From NCBI GenBank assembly GCA_016870235.1, contig VGCB01000245.1, positions 1 through 5,160 on the forward strand: DNA of 5,160 bases. The letters are read 5' to 3'. Shown in pieces: positions 1 through 5,160 of the stretch (positions are counted from its first letter, which is position 1; the number at the start of each line of letters is the position of its first letter). Origin of the DNA: Actinomycetota bacterium (GTDB taxonomy: Bacteria > Actinomycetota > Thermoleophilia > Gaiellales > Gaiellaceae). A model generated the notes under the pieces. The model made no database searches and was not told the origin of the DNA. It was given only the letters and a program-made list of their open reading frames with translations. Position numbers and translations under genes: made by a program.

Positions 1-1
1 C

Positions 2-739
2 GAGACCGGCCCGCCGGAGACGGCGGCGCTCGCGGCCTCGTTCAACCACCTGTCCGAGGAGCTGCGCCGGGCACAGGATGCGGAGCGCGCATTCCTTCTC
101 TCCGTCAGCCACGAGCTGAGGACGCCGCTGACGGCGATCCGCGGGCACGCGGAAGGCCTCCTCGACGGCGTCCTCGAGCCCGGCAAGGCAGGAGACGTGA
201 TCGAGCGCGAGGCCCGCCGGCTCGAGCGCCTGATCGGCGATCTCCTCGATCTCGCCCGGCTGCGGCGGCGCTCGTTCGACGTCGGCCGGGAGGCGCTCGA
301 TCTCCGCGCCGTCGCCGAGGAGGGCGTCGAGCGCTTCTCACCGCGTGCGCGCGACTTCGGCGTCACCCTCGAGCGTGGCGGCAGCGGCGCCCAGTGCCCT
401 GCTCTCGGCGACCACGACCGCCTCCTCCAGGCGGTGTCGCACCTCGTCGAGAACGCGATCCGCTGCGCTCCGCGCGGCGGCACCGTCCGGATCGTGACGG
501 CACCCGGGCGCATCGACGTCGTCGACGACGGCCCCGGCCTCGAGGCCGACGAGCTCGACCGCGCGTTCGAGCGGTTCTTCCTCTACGAGCGGTACGGGTC
601 TGACCGACCCATCGGCACCGGGCTCGGGCTTGCGGTCGTCCAGGAGCTCGCGCAGGCGATGGGCGGCACCGCGTCGGTCGTGTCGGCGCCGGGTCGGGGC
701 TCGTCCTTCTCGATCACCCTTCCAACCCCGCCCGGGTGA
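2..739 (+). CDS. Sensor histidine kinase, C-terminal part (5' truncated by window edge)
   Basis: This is the cytoplasmic part of a two-component sensor kinase, which autophosphorylates on histidine and passes the phosphate to a response regulator. The frame is open from base 2 and ends at TGA 737-739, giving 245 residues. Seen in order: the last turn of a HAMP domain and its coiled linker (about residues 5-30); the HisKA H-box SHELRTPLTAIRGH with phosphoacceptor His37 (bases 110-112); the N-box HLVENAI with Asn151; the G1 box DDGPG near residue 175; the F-box FERFF; and the G2 box GTGLGL at residues 205-210. All catalytic boxes are intact, so the kinase core should be active. The ATP lid between the F and G2 boxes is short. 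The sensor domain, membrane helices, start codon and probable partner regulator lie off the left edge, so the signal is unknown. The GTG at 197 is internal, because the H-box lies upstream of it in the same frame. The 3' end overlaps the convergent MMPL gene by 26 bp. Confidence 0.95.
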   Translation, partial: ETGPPETAALAASFNHLSEELRRAQDAERAFLLSVSHELRTPLTAIRGHAEGLLDGVLEPGKAGDVIEREARRLERLIGDLLDLARLRRRSFDVGREALDLRAVAEEGVERFSPRARDFGVTLERGGSGAQCPALGDHDRLLQAVSHLVENAIRCAPRGGTVRIVTAPGRIDVVDDGPGLEADELDRAFERFFLYERYGSDRPIGTGLGLAVVQELAQAMGGTASVVSAPGRGSSFSITLPTPPG

Positions 740-2819
740 CCGGCTCCGGCTCGCCGGCCGCCGCGCTCCGCCGGAGCCGGCCGGGCCACGGCCACCACGT
801 CCGCTCGCCGAGCTCGTACGTGAGCGCCGGGACGAGGATCGAACGGACGACGACCGCGTCGAGGAGGACGCCCAGAGCGACGGTGACGCCGAGCTGCGTC
901 AGCGCGACGAGGGGGAGCACTGCGAGGACGAGGAACGTCCCGGCGAGCACGACCCCGGCGGAGGTGATGACGCCGCCGGTGACCGCGAGTCCCCTCCGCA
1001 TCGCCTCCGCGGTCGGCAGGGCCTGCGCCTCCTCGCGCACGCGCGCCATCAGGAAGATGTTGTAGTCGACCCCGAGGGCGACGAGGAAGATGAAGGCGTA
1101 GAGCGCGAAGCCCGGATCCTCGCCCGGGAAATCGGCGAACGCGTCGAAGAGGAGGAGGCTCGCACCGACGGCCGCGACGAACGAGAGGACCACCGTCGCC
1201 ATCAGCATCAGCGGTGCCGCGAGCGAGCGCAGGAGGACGACGAGAATCGCGAGCACGACGAGGAGGACGAGGGGCACGACGATCCTCGTGTCGTGCTCGG
1301 TGGCGACGCGGAGGTCCGCCTCCTCGGCCGTCGGCCCGCCCACGAGCACCGTTGCGCCCGCCGCCGCGCGAAGCTCCGCTCGCAGCTGCGGGATCGCGTC
1401 GAACGCCGCGCGCGAGTAGGGCGGATCCTTCAGGGTCACCTCGAACTTGACGCCAGGCGGCCCGGTCACGGGCTCGCCGACCTCGGCCACGAGCGGCGAC
1501 GATCGGGCTGCCGCGATTGCGGCGTCCGTCCGGGCGGGATCGCCGACGACGACGATCGTGGGCGCGCTTGCACCGGCCGGGAACGACGTCGCGACCAGCT
1601 CCTGGCCCTGGACGGCCTCGACCGAGCCGCGGAAGCCGTTCGCGGTCGTCAGGTCCTGGTCGAGCGTGAGCGCCCCGAGGGCGAGTGCGCCAAGCACGAC
1701 CGCCGTCACGATCCACGCGGCGCGCGCCCGACCCTGCAGCCAGCCACCGAGGCGGTGCCAGCCGCCGCGGCGGGCGGCGTCCTCCGAGCCGAGCCGCGGA
1801 ACGAACGGCCAGAACGCGCGGCGGCCGCCGACGAGGAGCAGCACCGGCAGGAGCGTCAGCATCGCGATCGCCGCGACGGCGACACCCATGGCGCCGACCG
1901 GCCCGAGGCCGGCCGTGGTCGAGACCTCCGCGACGGAGAGGCAGAGAAGCGCGGCCACGACCGTGCCGGCCGACGCGACGATGGCCGGCCCCGCCTGCCG
2001 CACGGCGATCCGCATCGCCTCGTGCTTGTCCTCGTGGCGGCGAAGCTCCTCGCGGTACCGGGCGGTGAGCAGCAGCGCGTAGTTGGTGCCGGCGCCGAAC
2101 ACGAGCACGAGCAGGATCCCGCCCACCTGCCCGTTGATGACGACGCCGGCCGAGGCGAGGCCGTACCCCACGGCGCGCACGACGGCCTCTGCGAACAGGA
2201 CCGCGAGAAGGGGGAGGATCCAGAAGATCGGGCTCCGGTAGATGAGGACGAGGAGGACGAAGACGAGGATCGCGGTCGAGAAGAGCAGCGTCGAGTTGAT
2301 CCCCTCGAAGACCTCGTTCGCGTCCGCGGAGAAGCCAGCGGGACCGGTGACCTTCGCCTCGATCGACGCGGGGACGTGCATGTCGATCGCCTCGCGGATC
2401 GCGTCGACCGCGTTGACGAGGGTCTCCTCGCTCCCCTCGGCGACGATCGGCACGCTGACGATCGCCGCCCGCCCGTCTCGCGAGAGCACGGCAGGGCCCG
2501 GTTCACCGAGGCCCTCGATCGACGCGCCCGCGAGATCGGCGCGGACGCGCTCGATCGCGGCGCGCCCCTCGCCGTCGAGCGTCCCGGCGCCGCGGAAGAC
2601 GGCAATCGCAGGGGTCGCATCCGGGCCGGGGAACGCGTCCTCCTGCTGGAGCACCGCGACCGACTCCGAGGAGCCCGGCAGGAAGCTCGAGGGCTCGTCC
2701 TTCTGCGCCTCCTCGAACCGCCCGGCGAACGGGCCGAGGCCGACGACGAGCCCGATCCAGGCGACGAGGAAGATCCACTTGGAGCGGCGCGACGTGACCG
2801 CCCGGGCGAGCAGGCCCAT
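714..2819 (-). CDS. MMPL/RND-superfamily membrane transporter
   Basis: This is a complete 701-residue protein of the MMPL family, inner-membrane RND-type transporters that use the proton gradient to move lipids, lipid-linked compounds or drugs. Two homologous halves are visible. TM1 (about 14-32) is followed by a large extracytoplasmic loop (about 35-170) and a block of hydrophobic helices (about 177-335). TM7 (about 367-386) is followed by a second loop (about 387-510) and another helix block (about 511-668). The relay motif of the second half is GVDYNIFLMARVREE with Asp585-Tyr586. The matching first-half motif is GAGTNYALLLTARYREE, with Asn246 where Asp is usual. LLDAVVVRSILVPAL near 652-666 is also typical. 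The length fits the family's roughly 700-residue members. ATG 2817-2819 was chosen because TM1 follows directly; the frame is open further upstream, but that stretch holds a hairpin and AT-rich spacer. No good Shine-Dalgarno is seen, so a leaderless mRNA is possible. The substrate cannot be told from sequence. Confidence 0.93.
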   Translation of the reverse strand: MGLLARAVTSRRSKWIFLVAWIGLVVGLGPFAGRFEEAQKDEPSSFLPGSSESVAVLQQEDAFPGPDATPAIAVFRGAGTLDGEGRAAIERVRADLAGASIEGLGEPGPAVLSRDGRAAIVSVPIVAEGSEETLVNAVDAIREAIDMHVPASIEAKVTGPAGFSADANEVFEGINSTLLFSTAILVFVLLVLIYRSPIFWILPLLAVLFAEAVVRAVGYGLASAGVVINGQVGGILLVLVFGAGTNYALLLTARYREELRRHEDKHEAMRIAVRQAGPAIVASAGTVVAALLCLSVAEVSTTAGLGPVGAMGVAVAAIAMLTLLPVLLLVGGRRAFWPFVPRLGSEDAARRGGWHRLGGWLQGRARAAWIVTAVVLGALALGALTLDQDLTTANGFRGSVEAVQGQELVATSFPAGASAPTIVVVGDPARTDAAIAAARSSPLVAEVGEPVTGPPGVKFEVTLKDPPYSRAAFDAIPQLRAELRAAAGATVLVGGPTAEEADLRVATEHDTRIVVPLVLLVVLAILVVLLRSLAAPLMLMATVVLSFVAAVGASLLLFDAFADFPGEDPGFALYAFIFLVALGVDYNIFLMARVREEAQALPTAEAMRRGLAVTGGVITSAGVVLAGTFLVLAVLPLVALTQLGVTVALGVLLDAVVVRSILVPALTYELGERTWWPWPGRLRRSAAAGEPEPVTRAGLEG
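740..780 (+). terminator. Candidate hairpin terminator after the kinase gene
   Basis: A perfect 11-bp inverted repeat, CCGGCTCCGGC (740-750) and GCCGGAGCCGG (770-780), is separated by 19 nt and starts at the first base after the kinase stop codon. No T-tract follows, so it is not a classical intrinsic terminator, although U-less hairpins are commonly proposed as terminators in high-GC actinobacteria. It lies inside the 3' coding end of the convergent MMPL gene, where it encodes the Arg/Ala/Glu/Pro-rich tail. Its perfect match could therefore also be a by-product of GC-rich coding sequence. Confidence 0.4.
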
Positions 2820-2850
2820 TACAGATATGGACAAAACATCGACATAGGAG
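2820..2850 (-). promoter_or_regulatory. AT-rich spacer, candidate promoter/operator for the MMPL gene
   Basis: Bases 2820-2847 are only about 36% GC (10 of 28) inside sequence that is far richer, and they end at the MMPL start codon. Read on the minus strand there are weak -10-like hexamers (TATCTG, and TGTAAT overlapping the start codon) but no convincing -35 box. The outer bases form TATG...CATA around a 13-nt centre, which is too short a dyad to call an operator. The composition and position suggest a promoter close to the start, possibly giving a leaderless transcript. This is inference. Confidence 0.35.
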
Positions 2851-2856
2851 GATGCT

Positions 2857-2873
2857 AGCGGCCGCGGGCCGCT
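2857..2873 (-). terminator. Candidate hairpin terminator after the peptidase gene
   Basis: AGCGGCC (2857-2863) and GGCCGCT (2867-2873) form a perfect 7-bp stem with a 3-nt loop. The stem starts at the last-codon boundary of the upstream gene: its outermost base, 2873, is the A of the peptidase TGA stop when read on the minus strand. There is no U-run after it. The AT-rich spacer that precedes the MMPL start follows about 7 bp downstream. The arrangement fits termination or attenuation between peptidase and transporter. Confidence 0.45.
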
Positions 2874-4444
2874 CAGAGACCGGCAGCGATGTCCGCGGCG
2901 TACGCGCGGGCGCTCAGCGGCTTGCCCGTCGCCTCGGCGATGAGCCGGTCCCACCGCAGCGACTCACCGGGCGCGAAGACGCGGTCGACGAGCATCCTCC
3001 CCGCCTCGGGCCGGCCGACGAGACCGCCCGCCTCGCGGACGAGCATCGCGTTGAGCTGCGACGCGACGAGGTTCCCGTAGAGGTACGTGTGGTAGTAGAC
3101 GGGCGAGCAGGCGATGTGGATCTTCGCGGCCCAGTCGGGCGCGCGACGGTCAGGGGGCGGCGAGACGAGCTGGTACCGGCGGACGAGCTCCCACCAGATC
3201 GCGTCGAGATCGCTCTCCGGGTCGGCGTAGAGCGCCCGCTCGAAGTTCGTCATCACGAGCACCCAGCGCGTGAAGACGAGGAGGTCGGCCGACTGGAAGC
3301 GCCGCAGCGCCGCGGACATGGCGACCGCGTCCGCCCCCATCCCCGCGACCTCCCCGAGCCACTCGGCGTCCGAGGCGAGGCGTCCCATCAGGATCGCGAC
3401 GCCCTCGGTCACGGTCAGGTGCGTGTCGCGCAGGAGCCATGGCAGCGCGCGGTCGAAGCCGGCGTCGTAGACGGCGTGCCCCAGCTCGTGGAGCATCGTC
3501 TCGGCCCAGTAGCGGTCGTGGACGACGTTGGCGAGCACGCGAATGTCCCCGGCGCGGTCGACGTCCATGCAGAACGCGTGCTGCGACTTGCCGCCCCGCG
3601 GGAAGAGATCGCTCCGCGCCACGATCGGCGCAGTCTCGAGACCGAGGGCGTCGAACGTCTGCCCTGCGAGGGTGACGACGTCCCGTCCGGCGAACACCGG
3701 GTCGAGCTGCACGCCACCGGCAGTCGGCACCTCCTGGAAGAACGGGTCGTCGTAGTGCCAGGGGCGGAGCTCGGCGACCGGCACGCCGTACCGCTCCGCC
3801 AGCCGGCCGTCGACCTCGGCCTTCCAGCGGGCGAACGGCTCGCGGGTCACCTGCTCGGTCTCGGCGAGCGTCGCGAAGAGCCGCTGCTCGTCCATCTCGC
3901 TCGTCGCGACCGCGAGGGCGAACCAGTCCCGGAAGCCGAGCGACGTCGCGGCGGTGTTGCGCAGACGGGCGAGCTCGCACACCCGGTCGGCGACGAGCGC
4001 GCCGACCGTCTTCGACGCCTCCCAGGCCGCGCGGCGCTCCTCGCTCGACTCGCTCGTGCGCAGCACGCGCTTGAGCGCATTGTCGTCGAGCTCGCGGCCG
4101 CGGACGACGCCGCGGTGAGTCGCGTAGGCCGACTCGACGCTGGCCTCCAGCTCGATGATCCGCCGGCGCAGGCTGTCCGGCACCTGGTTCGGCAGGAGCC
4201 AGTGGCAGAGAAGGTCGAGCTGGCGACGGACGAGCGGCTCGGTCGCCTCCGTGCGCGCCTGCTCGACGGTCCGGAGCAGCTCGGGCTCGCCGAGGAGGTC
4301 GGTCAGCGCGAGATCGGCGTCGACGCGGCGGCGCTCGGTCTCTGGGCCGGCGTCCACGTTCGCCTCCCACCAGGCGAGGTTGGAGCCGACGACGAGCGGC
4401 GCAAGACGCCTCTCCGTGTCCTCCACCACCGCACCCGCTCCCAC
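2873..4444 (-). CDS. Zinc metallopeptidase, M2 (ACE-like)/M3-related gluzincin
   Basis: This is a complete 523-residue zinc peptidase, expected to cut short peptides. The mostly helical protein carries HELGH at residues 319-323 (two zinc ligands and the catalytic Glu320) and a third-ligand candidate, Glu347, in TVTEGVA, 28 residues after His319. From memory of human ACE this is the same spacing as His383 to Glu411. His289 lies 30 residues before His319, like ACE His353. Near the C-terminus a WW..L..YQ...PP stretch (417-431), then Lys441-Ile-His443-Ile and Tyr450, resemble the ACE substrate-binding segment with Lys511, His513 and Tyr520. This favours family M2, but M3 oligopeptidases share the fold and the names are often mixed in databases. 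No signal peptide or membrane anchor is seen, so a cytoplasmic location is likely. The start is GTG 4442-4444. GTG at 4427-4429 is an alternative, with GGGAG eight bases upstream. The protein ends in TGA at 2873-2875, 53 bp before the MMPL start. Confidence 0.9.
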   Translation of the reverse strand: MGAGAVVEDTERRLAPLVVGSNLAWWEANVDAGPETERRRVDADLALTDLLGEPELLRTVEQARTEATEPLVRRQLDLLCHWLLPNQVPDSLRRRIIELEASVESAYATHRGVVRGRELDDNALKRVLRTSESSEERRAAWEASKTVGALVADRVCELARLRNTAATSLGFRDWFALAVATSEMDEQRLFATLAETEQVTREPFARWKAEVDGRLAERYGVPVAELRPWHYDDPFFQEVPTAGGVQLDPVFAGRDVVTLAGQTFDALGLETAPIVARSDLFPRGGKSQHAFCMDVDRAGDIRVLANVVHDRYWAETMLHELGHAVYDAGFDRALPWLLRDTHLTVTEGVAILMGRLASDAEWLGEVAGMGADAVAMSAALRRFQSADLLVFTRWVLVMTNFERALYADPESDLDAIWWELVRRYQLVSPPPDRRAPDWAAKIHIACSPVYYHTYLYGNLVASQLNAMLVREAGGLVGRPEAGRMLVDRVFAPGESLRWDRLIAEATGKPLSARAYAADIAAGL

Positions 4445-4461
4445 GGGGTCAGTGTAGTCGG

Positions 4462-4492
4462 GGGCCCGGCCCCGGCTTCGCCGGTCCGGCCC
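4462..4492 (-). terminator. Candidate hairpin terminator/attenuator between EAL and peptidase genes
   Basis: The 57-bp gap holds a GC-rich hairpin: stem CCGGC (4472-4476)/GCCGG (4480-4484) with a 3-nt loop. It is extended through small bulges by GG/CC pairs at 4466-4469 with 4486-4489 and at 4462-4464 with 4490-4492. It begins nine bases after the EAL stop codon and ends about 17 bases before the peptidase start. There is no U-tract. It may end EAL transcription or fold in the peptidase leader. No clear promoter is visible in the gap. Confidence 0.4.
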
Positions 4493-4501
4493 GGACGGCG
4501 T

Positions 4502-5160
4502 CTACGCGACGCGCGTGAGCGCCGGAAGCGACCCCGGCCCCTCGAGGCCGAGCATCGCGGCCGCAGGCCCCGGCCGGCCGATCCCGAAGCCCTGGGCGAG
4601 GTCGACGCCGCTCGCGCGGAGGATCGTGAGCGTCTCCTCGTCCTCGACGAACTCCGCGATCGTGCGCTTGCCGAGCCCTCGCGCGATCTGCACGACCGCC
4701 TCGATCACGAGCTTGTCCACGGGGTTGTCGACGAGCGCCTTCACGAACTCGCCGTCGATCTTCAGGTAGTCGAACGGCAGGTGCTTGAGGTAGTAGAAGC
4801 TGCCGAAGCCGGCGCCGAAGTCGTCGAGCGCGAGCTGGCAGCCGAGGCGGGCGAGCCGCTCGGCGAAGGCGCGCGCGTGCTGGACGTTGCCGACCGCAGC
4901 CGTCTCGGTGATCTCGAACACGAGGTCCGACGGGTCGCAGTTGCCCGACGACAGCTCCCGCTCGATCGCCTCGATCAACGTCGCCTCGACGAGTGACCGA
5001 GCCGAGAGGTTGACCGTGAGCCGGATCGGCGCGCCGCGCCGGCGGCGCTCCGCGGCGAGGGCAACGGCCATCTGGATCACGCGCCGGTCGAGCGCCTGGA
5101 CGAGGTCGATGCGCTCGGCGATGCCGAGGAAGACCCCGGGGGGGGGGGGGGGGGGGGGGG
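4502..5160 (-). CDS. EAL-domain cyclic-di-GMP phosphodiesterase, C-terminal part (5' truncated)
   Basis: This is an EAL domain, which hydrolyses cyclic di-GMP to pGpG. The minus-strand frame is open from the window edge to TAG at 4502-4504. Numbering from the internal GTG at 5080, the visible motifs are VNLSARS with metal-ligand Asn24, FEITET with Glu56, LALDDFGAGFGS with Asp86-Asp87 (bases 4820-4825), DYLKIDGEF with Lys107, IAEFVED with Glu143, and AQGFGIGRP with Gln163. Every metal and catalytic residue expected in this part is present, so it looks active rather than degenerate. The GTG at 5080 is not the real start: the frame continues upstream through GVFLGIAERIDLVQALDRR, which is normal EAL sequence. 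The signature EAL tripeptide should lie about 16-20 residues further upstream and is outside the window. IAEFVE and the SFYYLKHLPFDYLKIDG style are common in composite GGDEF-EAL or PAS-GGDEF-EAL proteins, so more N-terminal domains are likely. The seven codons nearest the edge are poly-Pro from the G-run and are doubtful. Confidence 0.92.
   Translation of the reverse strand, partial: PPPPPPPGVFLGIAERIDLVQALDRRVIQMAVALAAERRRRGAPIRLTVNLSARSLVEATLIEAIERELSSGNCDPSDLVFEITETAAVGNVQHARAFAERLARLGCQLALDDFGAGFGSFYYLKHLPFDYLKIDGEFVKALVDNPVDKLVIEAVVQIARGLGKRTIAEFVEDEETLTILRASGVDLAQGFGIGRPGPAAAMLGLEGPGSLPALTRVA
5138..5160. other. Homopolymer run of 23 G at the window edge, probable sequencing/assembly artefact
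   Basis: The last 23 bases are all G. They interrupt a conserved EAL coding sequence just where family members continue with ordinary residues. A G-run of this length at a sequence end is typical of no-signal calls in two-colour Illumina chemistry that are kept in an assembly. The first few G may be real, because a PPG sequence before VFLGIAER is plausible for the family. The rest should not be treated as genomic sequence. Confidence 0.75.

Noticed and set aside
197..739. A short 180-residue ATPase-only protein starting at GTG 197.
   Set aside because: The same frame is open upstream to base 2 and contains the H-box and HAMP end, so this is just part of the kinase.
1228..1290. GAGGAC/GACGAG-like repetitive tracts here and at about 2239-2280.
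   Set aside because: On the coding minus strand these are Val/Leu/Ile codons of MMPL membrane helices; the repeat look comes from biased codons for hydrophobic residues.
2820..2850. TATG...CATA dyad in the AT-rich spacer as a TetR- or MarR-type operator.
   Set aside because: Only four outer bases pair and the centre does not; this is expected by chance in a short AT-rich stretch.
2846..2854. AGGAGG followed directly by ATG on the plus strand, apparently a ribosome site with a start codon.
   Set aside because: There is no spacer between the motif and the ATG, and the frame it opens is the antisense shadow described above.
630..4996. Two very long plus-strand reading frames (about 742 and 714 codons, 630-2858 and 2852-4996) opposite the transporter, peptidase and EAL genes.
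   Set aside because: They are Arg/Asp/Glu-rich with no recognisable domains and lie exactly antisense to genes with clear family motifs. High GC and codon bias remove stop codons from the complementary frame.

Overview
The window is very GC-rich and almost entirely coding. Codon use, gene density and the protein types (a HAMP/HisKA sensor kinase, an actinobacterial-style MMPL transporter, a GGDEF/EAL-type phosphodiesterase) suggest a high-GC Gram-positive bacterium, most likely an actinomycetote. A Thermoleophilia-like lineage is possible but is inference only. The right edge ends in 23 consecutive G, which looks like the end of a draft or metagenomic contig with poly-G read noise.

Layout from left to right. 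Bases 2-739 (+) carry the C-terminal part of a sensor histidine kinase, with the end of HAMP, the phosphoacceptor helices and a complete ATPase domain; its 5' end is off the window. Bases 714-2819 (-) encode a complete 701-residue MMPL/RND-family membrane transporter. It converges on the kinase and overlaps its 3' end by 26 bp. Bases 2873-4444 (-) encode a complete zinc metallopeptidase resembling the M2 (angiotensin-converting-enzyme-like) family, with no signal peptide. Bases 4502-5160 (-) hold the C-terminal most of an EAL cyclic-di-GMP phosphodiesterase domain, cut by the right edge.

The three minus-strand genes run EAL, peptidase, MMPL with gaps of 57 and 53 bp. Each gap holds a GC-rich hairpin directly after the upstream stop codon. 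The second gap also has a short AT-rich block just before the MMPL start. The genes may therefore be separate transcription units or partly attenuated rather than one tight operon. A third hairpin follows the kinase stop and lies inside the 3' coding end of the MMPL gene. No pathway clearly links the products: one senses a signal, one degrades a second messenger, one trims peptides and one exports or flips hydrophobic substrates.

I see no RNA genes, CRISPR array, insertion sequence or defence cassette, and no convincing new system. The points most worth a second look are the Asn replacing the usual Asp in the first proton-relay motif of the MMPL protein, the ACE-like active-site spacing of the peptidase, and the poly-G terminus.
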